Assembly: GCA_026129905.1 (NCBI GenBank)
Contig: JAHCHE010000004.1
Coordinates: 186,001 to 250,000 of the forward strand
Source: Bryobacteraceae bacterium
GTDB taxonomy: Bacteria > Acidobacteriota > Terriglobia > Bryobacterales > Bryobacteraceae
Direction: 5' to 3'
DNA: 64,000 nt
Shown: positions 1 to 6,793 of the stretch, in pieces
How the letters are laid out: every line of letters begins with the position of its first letter
How positions within the stretch are numbered: position 1 is the first letter of the stretch
Made by a program: the position numbers and the translations under genes
Notes under the pieces: model-generated
The model's database searches: none
What the model saw: only the letters and a program-made list of their open reading frames with translations
Told to the model about the DNA's origin: nothing

Positions 1-45
1 TACGGTCTCGAAGAAGGCGTCCGCGAGATCCCCTTCAATCCTTAA
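1..45 (+). CDS. C-terminal tail of a truncated upstream gene
   Basis: Frame 1 from the first base stays open for 14 codons, reading YGLEEGVREIPFNP, and ends at TAA (43-45). The next gene is convergent and ends at 84, with a hairpin between them, which fits the 3' end of a plus-strand gene. The fragment is too short to assign to a family, and it could be chance. Confidence 0.35.
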   Translation, partial: YGLEEGVREIPFNP

Positions 46-58
46 CCCGTAGCGTCCG

Positions 59-90
59 CCTCTACCTCTCAACCGAGGTCAGGTTAGAGG
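59..90. terminator. hairpin between convergent gene ends
   Basis: CCTCTA at 59-64 pairs with TAGAGG at 85-90, and two more pairs form inside after a mismatch (66-67 with 82-83). The hairpin lies between a plus-strand frame ending at 45 and the minus-strand methyltransferase ending at 84, where a bidirectional terminator would sit. There is no T run, so the call rests on position and stem only. Confidence 0.35.
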
Positions 91-1565
91 CGGCGCGCGA
101 ACACGGCGTAATCCAATCCGCCGAAGAACGTTTTGCGGAAACCTTCCGGCAGTTCGCCGAGCGACGGCATCGACTCGATCGCGGGCGCGCGCGGATGCAC
201 CTCGATGCGCCCGAATCCGGCTTCCTCGAGGTAGAAAGCCAGCAGCGAAGCCGGAACGGGCCGGGTGTGGGTGGGATCGATGTAGAAGTGCGACGCGAAT
301 ATGGCCAGGCACTCCGGGTTTGGCGTTTCGAATGCGACCACGCCGTCCCGCCGCAACCGGCCGGCTGCCAGTTCGATCAGTTGCGGCAGGCGCGCGGGAG
401 GAAGGTGCTCGATGACCTGGGCGCAAAAGATGCCGTCCAGCGCCCCCGGCAGAAGATCCTCCAGGTAGGAGAACATGTCGGCCTCGGTCACGTCGAGTCC
501 CTTCGCGCGTCCGATCGCGGCCAGTTCCGCGCTGATCTCGACGCCGCGCGCCGGTATGCCCGCCGCTTTCGCGGCCTCCAGAAACTCACCGCGGCCGCAG
601 CCGAGATCGAGTACGTCCGCGGACCCGCGAAACCGTTCGACGTAGAACTCCTGGTTCCGCCGGACGTATTCCTCCGACCCCCGAAACCGCTCGGCGAAAC
701 GGAGGTAGTCCAACTGCGGCGTGAAGTCGCTCGCGGCGGGGGCCGTCGTAGCGGGCGGCCCGCCCAATGCCTGCGCCCGCTGCCGGGCCACGCGCAACTC
801 GGTGTGGATCACCCGCTCATACTCCGCCCGGATACTTTCCAGGTTGCGGAGACGCTCTTCTCTGGCTTCCAGCAGGGAGCGATCGAGCGCGGCGGTGAAT
901 TCCGCGTGCTGCGATCGCGTCAGGTCGCGAAAGCTCCGCTCCAAATCGGAGGCTCGATTCCGGAACGCCCGTTCGGCGTCGCGAAGCCCCTGCTCCACAG
1001 CCGCCGCGCGGCCCTGAAAGCCTCGTTCCACGTCCGTGACGCGGTGCTGATAGGCGCCCTGCAATTCGGCCACGCTGCGTAGAAGCTGGACCTCGGTCGC
1101 CGCGAGCTTGCCCTCCCACGCGGCGCGCCACTGCTCCCAGTGCGTCCGAAGGTCCGCGAGTTGCTCGTATTCGTTGCGCGTACCGCCCTGTAGCGAGGAC
1201 AGTTTCGCCAGCGCGCGGTTGGCTTCGTTCAACGCGTCCAGCGTGGCGTTTACCGCGTTCACCACCGCCCGGTTGAACTCCACCTGCTCCCGGACGTGCC
1301 AGTCGAGCGCGCGCGCCGCCAACCGCTTCACTGCCTGGATGACGTTGTTCACCAGGCCGGGCGCACGCGGATTTACCGTTCCGATGGCCGCGACTTTGCC
1401 CTCGGCCGAATCCCGCGCATGCAGCAGCGGAAGCAGGTCCGGCAGGATGACGCCGCCGCTCGCGGCGACCGCCGGATGCCGCGCCCGGACCCGTTCACGG
1501 ATCTGCCGGATCATCTCCGTCAGTTCTTCCTTTTCAAGATCGGGGTTCCCGTTAGCGCCGGCCAC
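84..1565 (-). CDS. coiled-coil class I SAM-dependent methyltransferase
   Basis: This 493-residue protein has two parts. Residues about 105-270 are charged and heptad-like, predicting a long coiled coil. The C-terminal 200 residues are a Rossmann methyltransferase with motif I VLDLGCGRGEFL, an acidic GVEIS strand end, and AQVIEHLPP. The layout resembles O-antigen chain-modifying methyltransferases, where a coiled coil can act as a molecular ruler, but that role is inferred. The GTG start at 1565 overlaps the 3' end of queF by 14 bases. An ATG at 1514 (residue 18) also has a purine-rich leader and is a credible alternative. The neighbours (queF, ArgZ-like) do not reveal a substrate. Confidence 0.8.
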   Translation of the reverse strand: MAGANGNPDLEKEELTEMIRQIRERVRARHPAVAASGGVILPDLLPLLHARDSAEGKVAAIGTVNPRAPGLVNNVIQAVKRLAARALDWHVREQVEFNRAVVNAVNATLDALNEANRALAKLSSLQGGTRNEYEQLADLRTHWEQWRAAWEGKLAATEVQLLRSVAELQGAYQHRVTDVERGFQGRAAAVEQGLRDAERAFRNRASDLERSFRDLTRSQHAEFTAALDRSLLEAREERLRNLESIRAEYERVIHTELRVARQRAQALGGPPATTAPAASDFTPQLDYLRFAERFRGSEEYVRRNQEFYVERFRGSADVLDLGCGRGEFLEAAKAAGIPARGVEISAELAAIGRAKGLDVTEADMFSYLEDLLPGALDGIFCAQVIEHLPPARLPQLIELAAGRLRRDGVVAFETPNPECLAIFASHFYIDPTHTRPVPASLLAFYLEEAGFGRIEVHPRAPAIESMPSLGELPEGFRKTFFGGLDYAVFARRL

Positions 1566-1947
1566 GTTTGCTCCAGCTTGCCGCGATTCGGGTGTGGAGT
1601 CCGCCGCGAGGCCGAAACTCCCCGATCACCGTCGCCGATTCCGGCCGGGCCGCCGCTACGACGTCGCGCAAGAATCGATTCACGACGTTTTCCTGAAAAA
1701 TACCGAGATTCCGGTAGGCGAGCGCGTACATTTTCAGCGATTTAAGTTCCAGGCAAAGCTTGGCCGGCGTATATTGCAGAGTGATCGTCCCCGAATCGGG
1801 CAGGCCGGTTTTCGGGCAGACCGAGGTGAACTCCGGCATCGAGATCTCGATCGAATAGCCGGGGAACTGGTTGGGAAACGTCTCGATCTCCGGCAGCGCC
1901 GCGTCGATGCCCGCCCGGGCATGTTCCTCCGTATACTGGCGCTTCAT
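1552..1947 (-). CDS. queF: NADPH-dependent 7-cyano-7-deazaguanine reductase
   Basis: QueF reduces the nitrile preQ0 to the amine preQ1 in queuosine biosynthesis for tRNA. At 131 residues this is the short, single-domain type of the tunnelling-fold family. The catalytic cysteine is C44 in FTSVCPKTGLPD, and D51 is the expected proton donor. The family signature ELKSLKMY lies at residues 67-74, followed by FQENVVNR (84-91). Other queuosine genes (queC, queD, queE) are not in the window. The gene starts 7 bases after the upstream ArgZ-like gene ends and overlaps the downstream methyltransferase, so co-transcription is likely. Confidence 0.95.
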   Translation of the reverse strand: MKRQYTEEHARAGIDAALPEIETFPNQFPGYSIEISMPEFTSVCPKTGLPDSGTITLQYTPAKLCLELKSLKMYALAYRNLGIFQENVVNRFLRDVVAAARPESATVIGEFRPRGGLHTRIAASWSKRGRR

Positions 1948-1954
1948 TCCTGCC

Positions 1955-3193
1955 TTATCCGGCGGCGATCAATGTTCGGGCGAGCTGGTCCAGAAAGAGC
2001 CCGACGTCGGTGACCACTCCCACCGCCTGCCCGGTGCCGCGATCGCTGACCTTGGTCGCCACCGCCGGGTTGATATCGACGCAGACGATCTTGACGCGGC
2101 TCGGCAACATGTTACCCACCGCGATCGAATGAAGCATCGAACCCAGGCAGAGCACCAGTCCCGCGCCACGCAGTTGCTCGGCATAGGCGTCCTGCGCCTC
2201 GTTCATGTCGGTGATGGTCTCCGGCAGCGGACCGTCGTCGCGCAGGCTACCGGCGAGGACGAACGGAACGCTCGCGCGAACGCATTCGTAGAGAATGCCG
2301 CTGCGCAGACGCCCGGATTCCACTGCCTGCCGGACCCCGCCGGCGTGGTAGATGGCGTTGATGGCCCGCATGTGATTCCGATGGCCGTGCTCGTCCTGGC
2401 GCCCGTCGGAAAGCCGGACGCCCAACGACGTGCCGAACAGCGCCGCCTCGACGTCGTGAACGCCCAGGGCGTTGCCGGACAGCACCGCCTGAAAATAGCC
2501 CTCCCGGATCAGCTTGGCCAGCGGCGCGCCGCCGCCCGTGTGGACCACCACCGGCCCCACCACGGCGACAACGTTCTGGCCTTGCGATCGCGTGAGACGG
2601 ATCAGCGCGCCGGTCTCCCGCACCGCGGTCTCCACCTGGCGCTCCGAAGAGATGCCGTTGCTCATGAACGCGAACGCCAGCCGGTCGCGCTCCTTGAATT
2701 CGGGGACCACGCGGATGCCTCGCATGCCCACCACCACCCGGTCGCCGGCCTTGACGTCGCGCAGGCGCCGGCACTCCGCCCGGCCGTTGTCCACCACCAC
2801 GAGCGCGTCCATGCGCTGCCGCTCCACCGGGATCCATTGCTGGTTCAGCCGTACGAGCGTGGCGTGATTGGTGGTGGAGTAGAAATTCTCCGGCGCGCAG
2901 AGGTCGCGCTCCACGCGCTCCAGTTCGGCGTCGCCGTAGTCGGCGGGCGAGCAGCCCAGGCCCAGCAACTGCCCGAGCATCTTGTCCATCTGCGCCTGCG
3001 TCGGGGCCTCTACGCGCAACCGAAGCCGCGAGGGATCGCTGTTGGTCCGGCCGATATGGAACGACTCGACTTCGAAGCGGCCGCCGTACTCGACCACCGT
3101 GTCGAATATCTGCTCCATGATGTGCGAATCGATAAGATGTCCTTCCGCTTCGACCGTCTCGTAGAAGGACAACGACTGGGCGCCGGCGCTCAT
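1955..3193 (-). CDS. TIGR00300/ArgZ-like LOR/SDH-domain protein (putative ornithine cyclodeaminase or arginine dihydrolase)
   Basis: The 412-residue product matches the LOR/SDH-domain family annotated as archaeal-type ornithine cyclodeaminase (TIGR00300). The same domain forms the C-terminal half of cyanobacterial ArgZ/AgrE. Visible family features are GRTNSDPSRLRLRVEAPT near the N terminus, VVGPVVVHTGGG in the middle, and a C-terminal nucleotide-binding stretch (LVLCLGSMLHSIAVGNMLPS, then KIVCVDINPAV). The N-terminal arginine dihydrolase (ArgZ) domain is absent. I chose the ATG at 3193 because GGAAAG lies about 10 bases upstream; the open frame extends to 3301 but its first 36 residues look non-coding. 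The exact reaction is uncertain, and annotation in this family is often transferred. Confidence 0.8.
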   Translation of the reverse strand: MSAGAQSLSFYETVEAEGHLIDSHIMEQIFDTVVEYGGRFEVESFHIGRTNSDPSRLRLRVEAPTQAQMDKMLGQLLGLGCSPADYGDAELERVERDLCAPENFYSTTNHATLVRLNQQWIPVERQRMDALVVVDNGRAECRRLRDVKAGDRVVVGMRGIRVVPEFKERDRLAFAFMSNGISSERQVETAVRETGALIRLTRSQGQNVVAVVGPVVVHTGGGAPLAKLIREGYFQAVLSGNALGVHDVEAALFGTSLGVRLSDGRQDEHGHRNHMRAINAIYHAGGVRQAVESGRLRSGILYECVRASVPFVLAGSLRDDGPLPETITDMNEAQDAYAEQLRGAGLVLCLGSMLHSIAVGNMLPSRVKIVCVDINPAVATKVSDRGTGQAVGVVTDVGLFLDQLARTLIAAG

Positions 3194-3284
3194 AATTAGG
3201 TGTTCTTTCCAGAATATCCGAACGCGCGGGCGGGCCGTGGCCGCGCCCGTTGGTACCTGCGAGTTAATAGCGGCTTGGCGGCCC

Positions 3285-4625
3285 CTACCGCTTCGCTCCA
3301 ACCCGGCGCATTACCTGGTGGATCGTCTTGAAGATGGTTTCCTCCACCTCTTCGGTAAAGGGTCCGGGTTGCCCGTAGTAGATCATGCTGTCGTTGGCTT
3401 CGTAGCCGCCCTCGCGCAGCACGCGCACGGTCGGGATGTAGCACATGACGTCGTTAGAGTACCCGGCGACGATCAGTGTCTCGCCGGGGTATTCCTTCTT
3501 CGTGCGGAGCGAGTAGTCCACGACGACTTCGCCGCCAAGCGCCAGCAAGGTCAGGTCAGAACCGAACCGGACCGCCTGCACCGGGTAGGCGACGCTGCGT
3601 ACGGGCCGCCGTTCGTCGTAGGCCTTGAGCATCTCCTGGGCCCGGCGCACTTTCCACTTGTTCTCGTCGTTCAGCTCGGCCTCAAACGTCTCGCGGGTGT
3701 GGTGCTTGAACTTCAGATCCACCAGTTGGAAGGCGGCGCGAACCGGCGGCCGCACCGGCTTCATGGGGCCTCCGAGCGTCCGGTCCACCTCCGCCGCCAG
3801 CGATTTGCCGTGCTGGACCGCATGCTGCTCCTGGCTGCGCGGATTCGGGTTCTGATCGCCGCCGCACAGCTCCAGGAAAAGCGCCACGGCGTTCGGGTGC
3901 GCCTTCTCCAGTTCCGCCTGGGCGAAGCCGGCATAATCGCCGCTGACCTTGTAGTGTTCGCCGGTAAGGGTCGTGTTGTGGCAGGCGTAGCCGAACAGGA
4001 CGGCCATCAAGGAGCCGTCGGCGCGCTTGACTTGCAGGACAGGCACGGAGTGATCGACAGGGCCCTCCGGGTTCACGCCGATCTGGACGCCCTTCGCCGT
4101 GGATTGCCTCCGGTTTGCGGCGAAGCCGACTGTGCCCTGGCCGAATGCGAGCTGCGCCGGCGCAAGATTGTCGAGAGCGGCCCCGGCGACCTCCACCAGC
4201 GCGCCGGCGACCCGGCGGCCGTACCGTTTCACCACGTCCATCTGTTCCGGCGTCATGTCGTACATCGTGCCGAGGTTCGGCCAGACGACGGGACCGGTGT
4301 GGGTGTGAGACGAGTTCAAGACCAGACGGGCGCGATCCAGGCCGCGCTCCTTCTGAAGGCGAGCCGCAGCTTCATCGGAGATTACCCGGGGCAGGCCGAT
4401 GAGGTCCGTGGTCACGATAACGGTCCGTTCTCCCTTGGCGTCCTCCACCGCCAGCGCCTTGGCCCAGATGTCGTTCAATACGCCGTTGGATGGATGCGTG
4501 CGGCCGGCGTAGCCGGACAGCCAGATGGGGCCGTCCGGCGTCAGGGAAACGCGGGCCGCGCCGACTTTGAAATCGGCCGCCGCCAGCGCGGGGAGGCAAA
4601 GCGCCAGAGCCAATGCATATCTCAT
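3285..4625 (-). CDS. secreted neutral/alkaline ceramidase-family hydrolase
   Basis: This 446-residue protein starts with a signal peptide (RYALALALCLPALAAADF). It shows the N-terminal domain of neutral/alkaline non-lysosomal ceramidases: DIWAKALAVED, VIVTTDLIG, the zinc-ligand block NSSHTHTGPVVWPNL, and CGGDQNPNPR. These enzymes cleave the amide bond of ceramides outside the cytoplasm. Full ceramidases are longer and carry a C-terminal Ig-like domain that is missing here; this N-domain-only form is common in soil bacteria and its substrate is unknown. The ATG at 4625 overlaps the stop of the phosphoribosyltransferase (ATGA), with GAGGAA upstream. A TTG at 4631 is a weaker alternative. Confidence 0.85.
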   Translation of the reverse strand: MRYALALALCLPALAAADFKVGAARVSLTPDGPIWLSGYAGRTHPSNGVLNDIWAKALAVEDAKGERTVIVTTDLIGLPRVISDEAAARLQKERGLDRARLVLNSSHTHTGPVVWPNLGTMYDMTPEQMDVVKRYGRRVAGALVEVAGAALDNLAPAQLAFGQGTVGFAANRRQSTAKGVQIGVNPEGPVDHSVPVLQVKRADGSLMAVLFGYACHNTTLTGEHYKVSGDYAGFAQAELEKAHPNAVALFLELCGGDQNPNPRSQEQHAVQHGKSLAAEVDRTLGGPMKPVRPPVRAAFQLVDLKFKHHTRETFEAELNDENKWKVRRAQEMLKAYDERRPVRSVAYPVQAVRFGSDLTLLALGGEVVVDYSLRTKKEYPGETLIVAGYSNDVMCYIPTVRVLREGGYEANDSMIYYGQPGPFTEEVEETIFKTIHQVMRRVGAKR

Positions 4626-5236
4626 ATCCAAACTTCCTCGATCGGGATGCCTTTCTTACACAATTCGCAATCCGACTCCGAGCCGAAGCAGCACCCCTCC
4701 AGGCTCGCCAGGTAGTAGAGGGGCAGCGGATCGAAATTCGGCGTCTGGGGGTTCGGCTGATACACGATCACGGCCAGGCCCACCACGTTCGCGCCGTTCG
4801 CCTCAAGCGTGTTCTTAAGTTCCATCAGGCTCTTGCCGCTGCGGAGAATGTCGTCGACGATGAGGACGTTTTCGCCCGGCGTCTGTTCGAGATACTGGCG
4901 GAATCGCAGCGGCTCGCCCTGGTTGTTTCGCTCCCCCCAGTAGACCTGCCGGGCGCGGAGCGCTTCGCAGACGCCGTAAGCGACCGGCAGCCCCGCCGTC
5001 GCCGCGGTCACGATGGACAGCTCGGGAATGATCGCGCGGATTTCGGGGTTCGCGCGGATCAGCCGGCTGAGGCCGACGCTGAGGGTCTTCTGATGCTGGT
5101 AGTACCGCATTGCCAGCGGCACCTGCAAGTACTGCTCCGAGTGCAGACCGGTCGGATAGCGGAAGTGGCCGGTCCGCAGCGCGCCGGTCTGGCGCAAGAG
5201 AGCGACCACCTCATCGCTGGTGGGGACCAGGTGCAT
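4622..5236 (-). CDS. orotate phosphoribosyltransferase-like protein
   Basis: A type I phosphoribosyltransferase of 204 residues. The PRPP loop VLIVDDILRSGKSL lies at about 124-137, followed by GANVVGLAVIVY. The N-terminal part (LHSEQYLQVPLAM) resembles PyrE, which makes OMP from orotate and PRPP. An unusual C-terminal tail carries four cysteines (GCC, then CELC), which could bind a metal. The start at 5236 is supported by AAAGGAG about 10 bases upstream, inside the end of the upstream gene; their coding regions are one base apart. Other pyr genes are absent, so a specialised nucleotide role is possible, and I leave the symbol blank. Confidence 0.8.
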   Translation of the reverse strand: MHLVPTSDEVVALLRQTGALRTGHFRYPTGLHSEQYLQVPLAMRYYQHQKTLSVGLSRLIRANPEIRAIIPELSIVTAATAGLPVAYGVCEALRARQVYWGERNNQGEPLRFRQYLEQTPGENVLIVDDILRSGKSLMELKNTLEANGANVVGLAVIVYQPNPQTPNFDPLPLYYLASLEGCCFGSESDCELCKKGIPIEEVWI

Positions 5237-5237
5237 C

Positions 5238-6683
5238 CTAATGCGCTCCTTTCCCACTCAAGACGTGGGGAATCGTTCGAAAAAGAATCTTCCAATCCAG
5301 GGCCAGGGACCAATTATCGATATATTCAAGGTCTTTCTTGATCCAGGAGTCGAAATCCAAGGTGTCGCGCCCCTCGAGCGCCCACAGGCAGGTAAGTCCC
5401 GGACGCATCCGCAGCCGGCGGCGCTGCCATCGCTCGTACAAGTGGACCTCGTCGGGAACGGGCGGCCGCGGGCCCACCAGCGACATGTCGCCCCGCAGGA
5501 TGTTCCAGAGCTGCGGCCATTCGTCGATCGAGAACTTTCGCAGGAACCGCCCCAGCGCGGTGACGCGCGGATCACGGGCGATTTTGAACGCCGTGCGCTT
5601 CTGATTCAGGTGCTGCAGGGCCGGCTTCAACTCTTCGGCGTTCTGGCACATCGAGCGGAACTTGTAGAAGACGAAGCGGCGTCCGTTTAAGCCGCAGCGG
5701 ACCTGCCGGAAAATGACGGGTCCGGGCGAGGTCAGCCGGATCAGCAGCCCGATCAATATCATGAACGGCGACAGAAGGACCAGGCTCGCGGAGGCGATCG
5801 CCACGTCCCCAACACGCTTGAGCATCAGGCGGACTTCATCGTGCGGCGCGGCGGAAAAGGTCAGCAGCGGAATCGTCCGCAGCTTGTCAAAGTAGACGTC
5901 GCTGTGGACGTGCGGGAAGAAGTCTACCGCGACGCGCGTCCGGATGCCTTCTTCCTCGCAAAGCAGGAGCACTTCCTCGAGTTCCGACAGCCGCTTGCCG
6001 TCCACGGAGAAGATGATCTCGTCGATGACTTCCCGCGCGAGCAGAACCGGCAACTGGTCCAGCGGATGCACCGCGTAAGTCTTTCCCAGCGTAATCTTCC
6101 GCGCGCCATCGACGCCGTCGGCGGCGAGAAAGCCATTGAGCTGTACGCCGTAATCGGCGGCGCGCTCCAGCGCCTCGCCCAGCTTACGGCCGCGGGGCCC
6201 GGTTCCCGCCACCAGCACGTAATAGGGCTGGCCGAAGCCTCGGCGGAACCATCCGGCGAGGCGCGGGGCATTCAACCGGAACAGGCACAGCGCGATCCAG
6301 GCGTAGACGAGGAACAGGCCGAGAAACGAGCGGCTGAGATCGAGTCGCAAGAGGTACTCGATCAGAATGACGGCCACGCCGCCCACCACGCATTGCCGCA
6401 GCGTATCGCGGACGATGACCGGTTGCTTCTCCGCGTCCAGGCGCTCGTAGACGTTCAGCCAGACGCCGGCCAGAGGCCACGCTAAGGCGGCTACGCCCAG
6501 CAGGAGTCCACGAACGGGAACGACGAGATAGAAGACCCTCTCGAACGGCAGATTGGTGCGGGTCTGATAGGCCAGCTCAAACGCCAGCGCCACCAGCACG
6601 ATGTCAGACAAACCAAACAGAATCTTTGTCTTGCGATGGTGACGGCTGAACACCTCGCACTTCAGGATAGCACCCGCGCGCAA
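5238..6683 (-). CDS. undecaprenyl-phosphate glycosylphosphotransferase (initiating sugar transferase)
   Basis: This polyprenyl glycosylphosphotransferase (WbaP/WcaJ-type) would start exopolysaccharide or O-antigen repeat assembly by moving a sugar-1-phosphate to undecaprenyl phosphate at the inner membrane. Four or five N-terminal helices are followed by a CoA-binding-like central domain (LVAGTGPRGRKLGEAL). The C-terminal bacterial sugar transferase domain has SPGPVIFRQVRCGLNGR, FYKFRSM, FSIDEWPQLWNILRGDMSLV, GPRPPVPDEV and RPGLTCLWALEGR. The length (481) is normal. The start is uncertain: TTG at 6683 opens the frame, and GTG at 6653 after GCGAG is also possible. It is likely to serve the polysaccharide genes further along, but is not linked to them. 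Confidence 0.92.
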   Translation of the reverse strand: MRAGAILKCEVFSRHHRKTKILFGLSDIVLVALAFELAYQTRTNLPFERVFYLVVPVRGLLLGVAALAWPLAGVWLNVYERLDAEKQPVIVRDTLRQCVVGGVAVILIEYLLRLDLSRSFLGLFLVYAWIALCLFRLNAPRLAGWFRRGFGQPYYVLVAGTGPRGRKLGEALERAADYGVQLNGFLAADGVDGARKITLGKTYAVHPLDQLPVLLAREVIDEIIFSVDGKRLSELEEVLLLCEEEGIRTRVAVDFFPHVHSDVYFDKLRTIPLLTFSAAPHDEVRLMLKRVGDVAIASASLVLLSPFMILIGLLIRLTSPGPVIFRQVRCGLNGRRFVFYKFRSMCQNAEELKPALQHLNQKRTAFKIARDPRVTALGRFLRKFSIDEWPQLWNILRGDMSLVGPRPPVPDEVHLYERWQRRRLRMRPGLTCLWALEGRDTLDFDSWIKKDLEYIDNWSLALDWKILFRTIPHVLSGKGAH

Positions 6684-6703
6684 TCCGCGCCCGACCCGGC
6701 GGT

Positions 6704-6724
6704 GGCTGGCCGCAAAAACCAGCC
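6704..6724 (-). terminator. hairpin downstream of the TPR kinase
   Basis: GGCTGG (6704-6709) pairs with CCAGCC (6719-6724) around a nine-base loop rich in A on the plus strand (T on the minus strand). It lies between the kinase stop at 6794 and the next gene start at 6683. The run of T falls in the loop rather than after the stem, so this is a weak terminator candidate. Confidence 0.3.
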
Positions 6725-6793
6725 GGCGCCTGCCCGCTGACGATCCTCAAGGCGACGGATGGCCTTCGGGAACATCTGGAGGGCGGCGCGAGG

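Noticed and set aside
1871-3199. 442-codon plus-strand frame
   Set aside because: Antisense to the TIGR00300-type gene and lacks any recognisable motif.
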